A stretch of DNA of 64,000 nucleotides. Source: Thiocapsa roseopersicina (GTDB taxonomy: Bacteria > Pseudomonadota > Gammaproteobacteria > Chromatiales > Chromatiaceae). This document shows positions 1-9,541 of this stretch, one piece after another. The notes beneath the pieces are model-generated. The model searched no databases. It was not told the origin of the DNA and saw only the letters and a program-made list of their open reading frames with translations. The number at the start of each line of letters is the position of its first letter. Position 1 is the first letter of the stretch. The DNA is taken from positions 512,496-576,495 of the forward strand of contig NZ_FNNZ01000001.1 of assembly GCF_900106925.1 (NCBI RefSeq). The letters are read 5' to 3'. The translations under genes were made by a program, and so were the position numbers.

Positions 1-78
1 CAGCCCCCAGCCGTGAGTCTGCCCATATGTAGAGTTTGAGAGCAGGAAGCAGGAGGCTCAATCTTAAAGAGAGAACCC

Positions 79-288
79 ATGACACAAACACTCAGCATTA
101 CCGGGATGAGCTGCGGCCACTGTGTGCGCGCGGTGACCTCGGCGCTCGAGACCGTTGCCGGCGTCGAGTCCGTCGCGGTGGATTTGGAGCTCGGTCGCGC
201 CCGCGTGGAAGGGCAGGCCGATCTCTACGCCTTGGTCGCGGCCGTCGTGGCCGAGGGCTATGGTGCGGAGCCTGCGCCTCCCGAATGA
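79..288 (+). CDS. Heavy-metal-associated (HMA) domain protein, CopZ-like
   Basis: The 69-residue protein is a single HMA domain. It carries the metal-binding signature GMSCGHC near residues 9-15, and the rest fits the small ferredoxin-like fold of CopZ/Atx1 chaperones and of the N-terminal domains of copper P-type ATPases. By family knowledge it would bind Cu(I) through the two cysteines in the cytoplasm and pass it to a partner. A purine-rich stretch (aaagagaga) about 6-8 bases before the ATG can serve as ribosome binding site. No ATPase gene follows, so any CopA partner lies outside the window. Metal specificity is inferred. Confidence 0.88.
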   Translation: MTQTLSITGMSCGHCVRAVTSALETVAGVESVAVDLELGRARVEGQADLYALVAAVVAEGYGAEPAPPE

Positions 289-507
289 GCTTGGGGCGGA
301 TCATGATCCGCGGTGCCCCGTTCGGCGCGCCTCGGTGCCCACAGGCCATCAATCCGGGTGCCCGGACGGGGTGCTGCGTCTAGTTGCGTCTAGAGGCTCG
401 ACCACCTCGCGGTCGGTCGGGCATTTCCCGAATCGTTCTTTTCAGTCCCGTGGATCGGCCTGTCCGATCCGCGGTGTCTGTCGTTTTGTCGGAGGCAGTT
501 GTAGATC

Positions 508-807
508 ATGACGTTGGAGAGCTGGTCGATGGGGATTGTCCGTCCGGTGATGGATGTCTATCCCTATGCCTGGTTGTTCTTCATTCCCTTCATCCTGATC
601 GCGACCTTTACGATGCTGAACCTCTTCATCGGCATCATCGTCGACACCATGCGGACGCTGCATGATGATCAGCATGCAGCGGAGCGCGAGCGCATCGAAG
701 ACACGGTGCACCGGGATACCCGCCATGTGGGGCTCGAGGTGCGTGCCTTGCGCGAGGAGATCGAGGGACTGCGTCGGGACTTGGCGATCCGTCGCGAGCC
801 GAGCTGA
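508..807 (+). pseudogene. C-terminal remnant of a bacterial voltage-gated sodium channel (filter, S6, coiled coil)
   Basis: The 99-residue frame begins exactly at the selectivity filter of NaChBac/NavMs-type channels: TLESWSM at residues 2-8, then the GIVRPVM stretch, the S6 helix ending in [11 protein letters not shown], and a charged C-terminal segment (residues ~50-95) with heptad-like leucines as in the channel's tetrameric coiled coil. The family is normally about 220-290 residues with S1-S5 in front; a TAG two codons upstream closes this frame and I see no S1-S5 sequence in any frame of 289-507. GGAGG lies 12 bases before the ATG, so the fragment could still be translated. Either a truncated pseudogene or a rare stand-alone S6/coiled-coil protein. 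Confidence 0.72.
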
Positions 808-1099
808 TCACGTCAACCGCCTCGGATCGGGGCTGGATTGTTGCGGGCGCGGCGTCGGCGTGGTTGCGTGTCGGCACCGGGTGGAGCCGACTCATTCGAC
901 AGGGTCAGCCCCGTGCGCGCACTTGCGTTTGGTACTATGATACAAACTGTCGCTTTTGGGATGCCTGTTGTTGTAATTCGTCAACGAATAAACCGGCTGC
1001 TTTTGCGGTGTCGATTCGTCGCGGCTCCGAGGTCGTGTCGGGTTGTTTTTGTCGATGCTCGAGGGGGCAAGTTTGGATCACGCGGGAAGAGGTCGAGCG

Positions 1100-2905
1100 G
1101 TGCAGTCGATCGATGCAGCCCGGCCCCCGATTGTGCGCTCGGGAGCCGGCGCATGGCTGATGCTGCTCGCCCTGATGCTGGCCGCCGGCAACGCGCTTGC
1201 GATGAGGCTCGACGTGAAGGTCACGGGCCTTGCGGGCGAGCAGGAGACGAACGTCCTCGCCTTGCTGTCGATCCATCAGGAGCGCGCCGAGGCGGATCTG
1301 ACCCCCGCCCGTGTCGAGGCGTTGCACCGGTTGGCGCCCGATCAGATCCGCGATGCCTTGGCACCCTTCGGCCTTTATCAGGTCGAGGTCACGGACCGGC
1401 TCGAGGTGCCTCCCGATCCGAACGGAACCTGGGTTGCGACCTACGCGGTGGTCCCCGGACCGGCGGTGAAGATCGGTCGCGTCGAGTATGCGGTCACCGG
1501 TGAAGGGGCCGATGACCCTACCTTTCCGAAGACCTTTCCGATGCAGGTCGGCGACGTCCTCCTCCACGCCAAGTACGAGGCGGCCAAGTCGGATCTGCGC
1601 TCACGCGCCTCTTCGGGCGGTTACCTGGACTACAATCTCCTGCGCCACCGCGTCCTCGTCGATCTGGTTGCCTATGAGGCGATCGTCGAATTCGAGCTGG
1701 AAACCGGGCCCCGCTATTACCTCGGCAAGGTGTCCTTCAAGCAGGATCTTCTGAACGACAAGTTTCTGCGCTCCTTCGTGAATTTCGAGCCCGGGGTCGT
1801 CTACGACCCGAATCTCCTCCTTGCGCTGCAGGGGCGGCTGCTCGGTACCGAGTACTTCAGCGACGTGGAGATCGTGCCCCGCAAGGATGCGACCGGCGAC
1901 GACACGCTGGTGCCGATCGAAGTGGTCGCAACCCGCAACAAACGTGATAAGTACCGCATCGGTGCGGGCTTCACGACCGATACCGGCCCGCGGGTCAGTG
2001 CGGATTGGCGTCGTCGTTACGTCAATCAGTGGGGACACAACTTCCGAACCGAGCTGCAGCTCTCGCCCGTGCTCTCCCAATGGAGCTTCGACTACCGGAT
2101 TCCGATTCAGGATCCGACGCGCGATTACATCATCATCAAGCCCCAGTCGACCTGGTCCAACATCAACACGCAGAAAGGCTGGCTCAATTCGGTTCAGGTT
2201 GCGCACTCGACACTCACGCCGAGCAACTGGCGCCGCACCGTCGGCATTGATTACACCTACGAGGATTACGAGATCAGCGACATCCAGACCGGGATCTCCT
2301 CGGAGCTGGCGCCGAACATTTCCTGGTCGAAGACCGTCGCGGACGACCCGATCAATACCAAGCGCGGATACCGAATTCGGTACGGTGTCCTGGGCGCGGT
2401 CGAGGGCCTGATCTCGAATGCCTCCTATCTGAGCGCCGCCTTGCAGCTCAAGTGGATTCACGGCTTCGCTGACAAGTACCGCTTCATCACCCGAGTCGAT
2501 CTGGGCGCGACCCTGGCGGAAGATCTGACCGAGCTCCCGGCGAGCCGCCGCTTCTTCACCGGCGGCGACAACACCATCCGCGGTTGGGGCTACAACTCTC
2601 TGGGGCCGACCGAGCCCTTCAACGACGATACCGTCGGCGGGCGCTATCTCGGGGTCGGCAGCCTCGAGCTCGAGCGCACCATCCGCGGCCCCTGGAGTGC
2701 CGCCGTCTTCACCGATTTCGGGAACGCCTTCGATCCCGACTACGAGAACAAGTTTCAGCAGAGCGTCGGCTTCGGCGTGCGTTGGGCATCGCCCATCGGC
2801 CAGGTACGCGTGGATCTCGCCTTGCCGTACACCCAAAACGACTACGAGATCGGTGACGGCTGGCCCCCGGCACGCCTCGTCTTCGTCATCGGGCCCGATC
2901 TGTGA
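1100..2905 (+). CDS. tamA: TamA, outer-membrane translocation and assembly module (Omp85 family)
   Basis: This Omp85-family protein has a signal peptide (hydrophobic LMLLALMLAAGNALA), N-terminal POTRA domains (residues ~35-250) and a C-terminal 16-strand bacterial surface antigen barrel containing the RRFFTGGDNTIRGW motif typical of TamA/BamA. With TamB it assembles outer-membrane proteins and moves lipids between membranes. The open frame extends up to a TTG at 1043 and an ATG at 1055; I prefer the GTG at 1100 because GAGG sits 7 bases ahead and it gives a normal signal peptide. Its last codons overlap tamB by four bases, so the two are translationally coupled. About 601 residues, usual for TamA. 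Confidence 0.93.
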   Translation: MQSIDAARPPIVRSGAGAWLMLLALMLAAGNALAMRLDVKVTGLAGEQETNVLALLSIHQERAEADLTPARVEALHRLAPDQIRDALAPFGLYQVEVTDRLEVPPDPNGTWVATYAVVPGPAVKIGRVEYAVTGEGADDPTFPKTFPMQVGDVLLHAKYEAAKSDLRSRASSGGYLDYNLLRHRVLVDLVAYEAIVEFELETGPRYYLGKVSFKQDLLNDKFLRSFVNFEPGVVYDPNLLLALQGRLLGTEYFSDVEIVPRKDATGDDTLVPIEVVATRNKRDKYRIGAGFTTDTGPRVSADWRRRYVNQWGHNFRTELQLSPVLSQWSFDYRIPIQDPTRDYIIIKPQSTWSNINTQKGWLNSVQVAHSTLTPSNWRRTVGIDYTYEDYEISDIQTGISSELAPNISWSKTVADDPINTKRGYRIRYGVLGAVEGLISNASYLSAALQLKWIHGFADKYRFITRVDLGATLAEDLTELPASRRFFTGGDNTIRGWGYNSLGPTEPFNDDTVGGRYLGVGSLELERTIRGPWSAAVFTDFGNAFDPDYENKFQQSVGFGVRWASPIGQVRVDLALPYTQNDYEIGDGWPPARLVFVIGPDL

Positions 2906-5900
2906 GCGAGACAGATACCGCTGCGCTCCCCACCGAGGGACCCGCGCCGGCCGAGCCGACGCAGGCCGCCCCCGCGCAGACCCGGCAGCGTCGGCGCGTC
3001 CGGCCGCTGCGCCTGATCCTCGGGCTGCTCGTCTCCTTGACGTTCCTGTTGGTCCTGATGCTGGGGCTGGTGCTCGGGACCCAGACCGGACTGCGCTTTG
3101 CGATCGGGTTGGTGGAGGACTTGGTACCTGGTGTTCTGAGCGTCGAGCGCGTCGAAGGGCGCATCACGGGTCGGTTGACACTCGATCGGCTCGCGATCAC
3201 GGTTGCGGACTTCGAGATGCGTGCCGGCAGCATCGGTCTGAGCTGGTCGCCCGTTGCCGCCCTTCGCGGAGATCTGCCGATCCAGGTGCTCCGGATCCAT
3301 GACCTGGATCTGGTGTTGCCGCCGAGTCCCGAAGAGCCCAAACCGCTCGTCCTGCCCGACATTGCCTTGCCGCTTCGCATCGAGCTGCACGAGGCACAGG
3401 TCGAGCGGCTGCGTCTCTTCAAGCACGGCGAGGCCGAGCCCTTCTTCGTGATCGAGGATGCGATCCTATCCGCGAGCCTGCGGGGCAGCGCGCTCGATAT
3501 CACGCGCTTGGAGGTGGTGCTGCCGACCCCGCGGCTTGCCGCGCGCGCCTTCGGTCGGGTCGAGCTGAGCGGCGACTACCCGTTGGATCTGGACCTCGAC
3601 TGGGAGATGACGCAGCCCCCCGCGATCGCCCTGCAGGGCTCGGCGCAGCTCACGGGTGATCTGGCATCCTTGCAGGTCCGACACCGTTTGAGCGGCTCGG
3701 CGCAGGCGGATCTGGATGTTCGTGTCGACGACCCGCTCGGCGAGCCGGCTTGGGACGGTCGGCTGGAGATCCTCGGCGTGGATCTGCCCGATTTCGGGTC
3801 CGATCTGCCCGAGGTCACGGTGACCGGCAGTCTCGAGACGCAGGGTGATCTCGACAAGGCATCGGTCTCGGGTCAGCTCGATGCTCGCGCCCCGCAGCTG
3901 CCGGATTTCGGACATCTCGCCGTCGTGCTGGATGTCGGTTGGGCCGAGCGGGTCCTGGAGATCCGCAACCTCGCGCTGACCGAGCAGGTCTCCGATGCCC
4001 TGCTGAATCTCACCGGCCAGGTCGATACGGGCGCGACGCCCGGTCGCTTCGCGCTGGCCGGTCAATGGGAGCGCCTGCGTTGGCCTCTGAGCGGCGATCT
4101 GCTGGCCGAGTCGCCCCGCGGGACGCTCGATGTCTCGGGTGCCTTCGATGCCTTTGAATATGTCCTCTCGCTCGCTGCACAGGGTCCGGACATTCCTGCG
4201 CTGACGCTGGATCTGAATGGTACGGGCACGGATTCGGGAACGCGCATCGACGCCATGAAGCTCGCCCTGCTCGACGGCGAGCTGCTCGGCGAGGGCGAGG
4301 TGGCCTGGTCGCCCGGCCTGAGCTGGACGCTGAGCCTGAACGGCAAGGATCTAAATCCGGTTGTCTTGGTGGAGGGGTTCGAGGATCGACTCTCGTTTCA
4401 ACTCTCGAGCGCGGGCGGATTGGACGGGTTCGAATACGATCTGGCCGCCCGCTCGGTCGGCCCCGGTCTGCCGCCTTCCCAGCTACGCCTCGGCGGTCGG
4501 GGGGACCGTCGCGAGACCCGGATCGAGACCCTGACGCTCGACACGCTCAACGGGCGTATCACCGGTCTTGGCACGGTCGGTTGGGACCCCGTGGTCTCCT
4601 GGGATGCGAGCTTGGACGCCGCGGGTCTGGATCCGGGCACCTTTGCCTCCGCGTGGCCCGGCAATCTCGGTGGCCGACTGACGAGCCGAGGGATGCTCGA
4701 GCCTGCGGGGCCGAACCTGGTCGCCGCCATCGAACGGTTCGAGGGCATCGTGCGCGGTTATCCCGTCGTCGCCTCCGGCTCGGTCACCATGGTCGGGGAG
4801 ACCATCCGGATCGAGGGGCTCAATGCGGCATCCGGTCCCAGCTCCTTGCAGGTCGGCGGACAGATCGACAAGGCGCTGGACGTGAGCTTCGATCTGGAAT
4901 CCTCCGACCTCGCCAGCTTGGCGCCCGAGGCCAGCGGCAGTCTCACCGCCCGCGGCAAGGTCTCGGGACCGCGCGAGGCGCCGCGGGTCTTGCTCGATCT
5001 CTCGGCGCGCGATGCCGAGTGGGCAGGGCAGGGGATCGCCGGCCTGAAGGGGACACTGGATCTGGGCCTGTCTCCCGAGGATCCCTTCGAGATCCGGCTC
5101 GACGGCACGCGGCTGATCGCCGGCGATATGACCTGGGAGACGCTCTCGGTGCGCGGCGCGGGCCGGATTCCGGATCATCGTCTCGAGCTGACGCTGAAGG
5201 GTGAGCCGATCTCGGTGACCTTCGAGGGTTCCGGCGGGCTTGCGAGCGACGGGGCCTACAGCGGGCGGATCGCGCGTCTGGATCTCGACACGCCGACCTT
5301 CGGCGACTGGGCTTTGCGGCAACCGAGTCCGGTCTCCATTGCCGGTCCGAGGATCGCCTTCGGCCCCTTCTGCATCCGCGGGCCGAACGGCTCCGGCGGC
5401 TGTGCCGAGCTCAATCGCAGCTCGGTCGAGCGCGCGGTCGGGAGCCTGGATTTCGCCTTGGCCGATTTTGCACTGCTCGGGCCACTGGTACCGAGCAATC
5501 TCTCCCTCAGCGGCAATGCCGGCATCAAGGGACGCTTCGAGATTGCCGGCAACATCCTGAGCGGCAACGCAACCGCCGAGATCCCGCGAGGCTCGATCCA
5601 GGTACTGATGGGCGGCGGCCGGAAGGAGACCATCGATTTCTCGGGGGCGCGTCTCGGTCTGGATGCCGGCGCACGTGCGCTTTCCGCCCGACTCGGTCTC
5701 CCGCTCGAAGGGCTCGGGCGAATCGACGGGACGCTCGATCTCGCGGGCTGGCGGCTCGACGCCCCGGCGCGAACCGGTCAGCCGCTCGCCGGCACCCTGC
5801 GCGGCGAGATCCGGGGACTCGATCGGGTCGCCAATCTGGTGCCCGACATCACCGGGATGACCGGCGGCGTCGAGCTTGACCTCGGGTTGCGCGGCACCCT

Positions 5901-6942
5901 CGGTGCACCGGCGCTGCGGGGCGATGCGCGGGTCCGGGATGTCGGCTTCACGGTGCCCTTGGTCGGGCTGAAGGTGGCCGGCCTCAACATCACGGCCACC
6001 GCCCCGGCGGTCGACCGGATGGAGCTGCAGGGCTCGGCGGACGTCGGCGGCGGCCGCCTCGAGCTGACAGGCGACGCGCGTTTCGGGGGCGGCGGATTCG
6101 CGGCACAGGCACGGGTGTCGGGCACGAATCTCAAGGTCGCGGATACGCGCGAGTATTTCGCCCTGGTCTCCCCCGACATCGATTTCGAGGCCAATTCGAA
6201 GGGGGCGCGTCTGAGCGGTGAGATCAAGATTCCCGAGGCGCGGATTCGACCGCGCTCCATCCCCGCCGGGGCGCAGACGCCGTCGAGCGACGTCGTCATG
6301 TTGGATCGCGAGCATAAGGAGGCGTTTCCGCTCGCCATCGATCTGCGTTTGATCCTCGGCGATCGGGTCAGTATCGACGGGTTCGGCGTGCGCGGACGCC
6401 TAGCCGGGGAGCTGGCCTTGCTGCAGACGCCCGGACGCGACATGCTGGGTAACGGTCAGTTGCAGATCATCGACGGCCAATATCGGTTGACGACCGGGTT
6501 CGGCATTGCCGCGGAGATCGGCGCGCCGCTGAACATCGTCCAGGGCCGCATGATTTATGCGCGCAGTCCGATCGACAACCCCGGGCTCGTGATCCAAGCC
6601 GAGCGTGACGGCGGAGCGACCGTTGCCGGTGTCCAGGTGCTCGGGACCTTGCGCGATCCCAAGCTCGCCTTCTTCTCCGAGACCGATCCGGGGATGACCC
6701 AGGCCGAGGTGATGAAGTTTCTCTTGACCGGCGTCGCTCCGAGCGCGAGCGGCGATGCGGCGAATGCCGGTCTTGCGGTCGGGACCTATATCGCGCCGAA
6801 GATCTTCGTGGAGTACGAGAGCGGCATCGGCAACGAATCGGGTGGTGTGCGGATGCGATACGATCTGACAGACCGAATCGAGCTTCAGACCGAAACCGGC
6901 GGCAATCAGGGCGCCGATATCTTTTACACGATCGAGCGATGA
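2902..6942 (+). CDS. tamB: TamB, inner-membrane-anchored translocation and assembly protein
   Basis: The 1346-residue AsmA-like protein has one N-terminal membrane anchor (residues ~36-59, after a basic stretch), a very long repetitive beta-rich periplasmic region with many DLD/GTL-type strands, and the conserved C-terminal DUF490 domain ending in IELQTETGGNQGADIFYTIE. TamB bridges the periplasm and partners TamA at the outer membrane in OMP assembly and phospholipid transport. It starts at a GTG overlapping the tamA stop (GTGA) and its TGA overlaps the ATG of the next gene, so tamA-tamB-acyltransferase-UPF0104 form one operon. Length is normal for the family (1200-1400). Confidence 0.95.
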   Translation: MSETDTAALPTEGPAPAEPTQAAPAQTRQRRRVRPLRLILGLLVSLTFLLVLMLGLVLGTQTGLRFAIGLVEDLVPGVLSVERVEGRITGRLTLDRLAITVADFEMRAGSIGLSWSPVAALRGDLPIQVLRIHDLDLVLPPSPEEPKPLVLPDIALPLRIELHEAQVERLRLFKHGEAEPFFVIEDAILSASLRGSALDITRLEVVLPTPRLAARAFGRVELSGDYPLDLDLDWEMTQPPAIALQGSAQLTGDLASLQVRHRLSGSAQADLDVRVDDPLGEPAWDGRLEILGVDLPDFGSDLPEVTVTGSLETQGDLDKASVSGQLDARAPQLPDFGHLAVVLDVGWAERVLEIRNLALTEQVSDALLNLTGQVDTGATPGRFALAGQWERLRWPLSGDLLAESPRGTLDVSGAFDAFEYVLSLAAQGPDIPALTLDLNGTGTDSGTRIDAMKLALLDGELLGEGEVAWSPGLSWTLSLNGKDLNPVVLVEGFEDRLSFQLSSAGGLDGFEYDLAARSVGPGLPPSQLRLGGRGDRRETRIETLTLDTLNGRITGLGTVGWDPVVSWDASLDAAGLDPGTFASAWPGNLGGRLTSRGMLEPAGPNLVAAIERFEGIVRGYPVVASGSVTMVGETIRIEGLNAASGPSSLQVGGQIDKALDVSFDLESSDLASLAPEASGSLTARGKVSGPREAPRVLLDLSARDAEWAGQGIAGLKGTLDLGLSPEDPFEIRLDGTRLIAGDMTWETLSVRGAGRIPDHRLELTLKGEPISVTFEGSGGLASDGAYSGRIARLDLDTPTFGDWALRQPSPVSIAGPRIAFGPFCIRGPNGSGGCAELNRSSVERAVGSLDFALADFALLGPLVPSNLSLSGNAGIKGRFEIAGNILSGNATAEIPRGSIQVLMGGGRKETIDFSGARLGLDAGARALSARLGLPLEGLGRIDGTLDLAGWRLDAPARTGQPLAGTLRGEIRGLDRVANLVPDITGMTGGVELDLGLRGTLGAPALRGDARVRDVGFTVPLVGLKVAGLNITATAPAVDRMELQGSADVGGGRLELTGDARFGGGGFAAQARVSGTNLKVADTREYFALVSPDIDFEANSKGARLSGEIKIPEARIRPRSIPAGAQTPSSDVVMLDREHKEAFPLAIDLRLILGDRVSIDGFGVRGRLAGELALLQTPGRDMLGNGQLQIIDGQYRLTTGFGIAAEIGAPLNIVQGRMIYARSPIDNPGLVIQAERDGGATVAGVQVLGTLRDPKLAFFSETDPGMTQAEVMKFLLTGVAPSASGDAANAGLAVGTYIAPKIFVEYESGIGNESGGVRMRYDLTDRIELQTETGGNQGADIFYTIER

Positions 6943-7856
6943 GCCTTTCACATCCGAAATATTGGCCGAGCTGGTTCGTCGTCGCCTTGGTCTACGGGCT
7001 CGGCCGATTGCCCTTCCCGCTGATTTGGGCGCTCGGCACCGCCCTGGGGCGCCTGAGCTATCTGTTTGCCGGGTCGCGGCGCCTCGTCGGGCGGCGCAAC
7101 CTCGAGATCTGCCTGCCGGAGGCGACCCCGCGCGAGCGCGAGCGCATTCTGCGTGCGCAGTTCGGCTGGCTGGGCGTGGCGGCCTTCTGCCAAGGTGTGG
7201 GCTGGGGTGCGTCGCGTGCGCGCCTGGCCCGCGTGGTGAAGATCCGCAACCGCGAGCGCATCGATGCTTACATCGCCGAGGGACGTCCGGTCATCGTCCT
7301 GGTACCGCATTTCGTCGGCCTCGAGCTCGGCGGTGCCGCCTTTACCGCGCTGGTCCACTCCGGCGTCTACATGTACCAGCGGATCCGCAATCCGGTGGTC
7401 GACCGGCAGGTGCGGCGTGCGCGTCAGCAATACGGCAGCGTCTCCATCGAGCGCCATGACGACCTGCGCGGTCTGGTGCGCGAGATGAAGAAGGGGACGC
7501 CATTCTTTTACCTGCCGGATCAGGACGGCGGACGGCGCGGTCTCTTCGTGCCCTTTTGCGGGGTCGCGGCCTCGACCGTGCCGATGCTGGGGCGTTTCGC
7601 GGCCATGACAGGCGCTGTCGTCATTCCGACCTTCGCCCGGTTTCTGCCCCGGGGACGCGGCTTGGAGCTGATCTTCGATCCGCCGCTGGAGAATTTTCCG
7701 AGCGGGGATCGTACGGCGGATACCCTGCGGATGAACCAGGTCATCGAGGCGCGCATCCACACCATGCCGGAGCAATATTTCTGGGTACATCGTCGCTTCA
7801 AGACCCGTCCGCCCGGCGAGGCGCCCATCTATCCGGCCAAGCGACGTCGGCGATGA
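6939..7856 (+). CDS. lpxL: Lipid A biosynthesis acyltransferase, LpxL/HtrB family
   Basis: The 305-residue protein matches the LpxL/LpxM lysophospholipid-acyltransferase family. It has an N-terminal membrane segment (residues ~10-45), the HX4E catalytic motif HFVGLE with His124, and the conserved PDQDGG and VPFCGVAASTV stretches before the C-terminal YFWVHRRFKTRP motif. It would transfer a secondary acyl chain from acyl-ACP to Kdo2-lipid A on the inner leaflet of the inner membrane. ATG overlaps the tamB stop. Which secondary acyl chain it adds (LpxL or LpxM role) cannot be decided from sequence alone; linkage to tamAB fits an envelope biogenesis operon. Confidence 0.9.
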   Translation: MSLSHPKYWPSWFVVALVYGLGRLPFPLIWALGTALGRLSYLFAGSRRLVGRRNLEICLPEATPRERERILRAQFGWLGVAAFCQGVGWGASRARLARVVKIRNRERIDAYIAEGRPVIVLVPHFVGLELGGAAFTALVHSGVYMYQRIRNPVVDRQVRRARQQYGSVSIERHDDLRGLVREMKKGTPFFYLPDQDGGRRGLFVPFCGVAASTVPMLGRFAAMTGAVVIPTFARFLPRGRGLELIFDPPLENFPSGDRTADTLRMNQVIEARIHTMPEQYFWVHRRFKTRPPGEAPIYPAKRRRR

Positions 7857-8884
7857 AGCTCGACCCGGACAAGGAATCCGGCAGCAAAGGCGTTCGGGAG
7901 ACAGGCGAGGGCGGCGCGCTGCGTATCGGTCGCGCGCGCGACTGGGTGATCGGCGCGGCGCTTCTGGCGGCCCTTGTGATGGCGGTCGAATGGACGGTCG
8001 GATGGGGGCCGCTCCTCGTGCCCTGGCGCACGCTGTCGCCGCTCCTGTTGCTCGCGCTCTTCGGCCTGACCGCACTCAGCTACGTGCTGCGGGCGGTGCG
8101 GGTTTACGACTATTTCGGGTCTCGGTTTCGCGGCTGTTTCCCGACCGTCCTGCGCCTGAGCATGCTGCACAACACCGCGAACAATCTTTTGCCGATGCGC
8201 GCCGGGGAGATGGTCTTCCCCTGGTTGATGCGGCGTTACTTCGGTCACGGCTTTCTCGACGCCGCCGCGGCCTTGCTCTGGATCCGGATCCTGGACCTGC
8301 ATTTTCTGGCCTTGATCGGCATCCTGATCCTCTACTTGCGTGATCCCTCACCGATCTGGTGGTGGGCGGCGTTGGTGTGGCTCGGTGGGCTCCTGCTCTT
8401 TTTACCGCTGCGGGGCCTGGTCTCGGACTCGAGGGGACAGTCCGGCAGCGCTCTTGCGGCGAAGCTGATCCGGCTCGTCAGACGTGTTCTGGGCGCCGCT
8501 CCCGCACAGCCCGGGATCATCGCCCGCGTCTATCTCTGGACGGCACTGACCTGGACCCTCAAGTTCACGGCCTTCGCGGTGCTGCTCGAGCACTTCCTGC
8601 CGGTCGAATTCTGGCGTCTGCTCACGGGCGTGATGGGGTCGGAGCTCTCGAGCGTGCTGCCCTTCCACGGCATCGCCGGCAGCGGGAGCTACGAGTTGGC
8701 GGTTGTGGCGGCCCTTGCACCCTTGGGCGTGGATCCGAGCCTGGCGTTGGCCGGCGCGGTCAATCTCCATCTCTTCCTGCTCGGCTCGACCCTGGTGCTC
8801 GGAGGCTTGGCCTTGCTGCTGCCCAAGACCTCGGTGCGTGCCGGTGCCGACCCGCCGCGCGGGAGCCGACTTGGGCGATCGTGA
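7853..8884 (+). CDS. UPF0104 / lysylphosphatidylglycerol-synthase-type flippase-like membrane protein
   Basis: The predicted 343-residue protein has about eight hydrophobic segments and resembles the LPG_synthase_TM (PF03706, UPF0104) family: NTANNLLPMRAGE near residue 105 and a glycine-rich GIAGSGSYE motif near residue 275 are typical. The family includes the flippase half of MprF, but this protein has no C-terminal aminoacyl-transferase domain, so it is at most a lipid or glycolipid transporter. The ATG at 7853 overlaps the acyltransferase stop; an open frame runs further upstream but only antisense-like sequence precedes this ATG. Last gene of the envelope operon; substrate unknown. Confidence 0.82.
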   Translation: MKLDPDKESGSKGVRETGEGGALRIGRARDWVIGAALLAALVMAVEWTVGWGPLLVPWRTLSPLLLLALFGLTALSYVLRAVRVYDYFGSRFRGCFPTVLRLSMLHNTANNLLPMRAGEMVFPWLMRRYFGHGFLDAAAALLWIRILDLHFLALIGILILYLRDPSPIWWWAALVWLGGLLLFLPLRGLVSDSRGQSGSALAAKLIRLVRRVLGAAPAQPGIIARVYLWTALTWTLKFTAFAVLLEHFLPVEFWRLLTGVMGSELSSVLPFHGIAGSGSYELAVVAALAPLGVDPSLALAGAVNLHLFLLGSTLVLGGLALLLPKTSVRAGADPPRGSRLGRS

Positions 8885-8946
8885 GACCCGGGTCGAGCCG
8901 ACGGGGTCGAGCGAGAAAAACGCAAGACCCTTGGCTGTTCTCAAGA

Positions 8947-8975
8947 TTGAATCGCCCCCTGTTGCAGTGCACAAT
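8947..8975 (+). promoter_or_regulatory. Candidate sigma-70 promoter for the sdh operon
   Basis: TTGAAT and CACAAT are separated by exactly 17 bases in the 282-bp space between the UPF0104 gene and sdhC. Each hexamer matches consensus at four of six positions. It would give a leader of roughly 185 bases before sdhC. No operator was recognised. Inference from sequence only. Confidence 0.35.
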
Positions 8976-9166
8976 AATGACCCGACTTGAAGGTCTGATG
9001 ACAGCCCTGCGCCTCGGCACACGACAGAAGTCCATGATCCGTGCAAGGCTGTCGCATCCCCGAGACCGCAAAACCCCGGGGCGATACAGGTGTCGAATCG
9101 GCCGGGCTTGGGTGGCCCGGCGCGCGGCCGGCGCATCATCGTAGGCGCATCACCAAAGGTTAAAGA

Positions 9167-9541
9167 ATGCAAACAACAAGACCTGTATTCCTGGATCTGT
9201 GGCGGATCAAGCTGCCGATTCCGGGTGTCGTTTCCATCCTTCATCGCATCAGCGGCATACTGATGGTCCTCGCGATCCCGCTCGCAGCCATCCTCTTCCA
9301 CCAGGCGCTCTCGGGACCCGCGGGGTTCGAGCAGGTCGCAGGAATCCTCGACGTCTGGCCGGTGAAGCTGATCCTGCTGGTGTTGGCTTGGAGCCTACTG
9401 CATCACCTCTTTGCCGGGATCCGCTATCTGCTGCTCGATCTGGGCCTCGGGCTGGACCGCCCGGCAGCCCGGCAAAGCGCTTGGACGGCGCTGATCGCGG
9501 CGATCGTCGTGCTGCTCATCGGTGGAGGGCTGGCGTTATGA
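9167..9541 (+). CDS. sdhC: Succinate dehydrogenase cytochrome b556 subunit
   Basis: The 124-residue protein has three membrane helices, the SILHRISG motif (residues ~24-31) that contributes to quinone and heme sites, and HHLFAGIRYLLLD with the heme-ligand histidine region in helix II. It is one of two membrane anchors of complex II, which oxidises succinate to fumarate and passes electrons to the quinone pool. It is the first of sdhCDABE; TTAAAG precedes the ATG as a weak ribosome site, and the stop overlaps the sdhD start (ATGA). Confidence 0.94.
   Translation: MQTTRPVFLDLWRIKLPIPGVVSILHRISGILMVLAIPLAAILFHQALSGPAGFEQVAGILDVWPVKLILLVLAWSLLHHLFAGIRYLLLDLGLGLDRPAARQSAWTALIAAIVVLLIGGGLAL

Noticed and set aside
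289..507. Possible S1-S5 remains of the sodium channel
   Set aside because: An FPN-like FP motif at 425-430 was tried in all frames but spacing to the filter and neighbouring residues do not match S5/pore helix.
4483..6315. 610-codon minus-strand frame inside tamB
   Set aside because: Codon-bias shadow of tamB with low-complexity Arg/Gly/Ala product and no domain.
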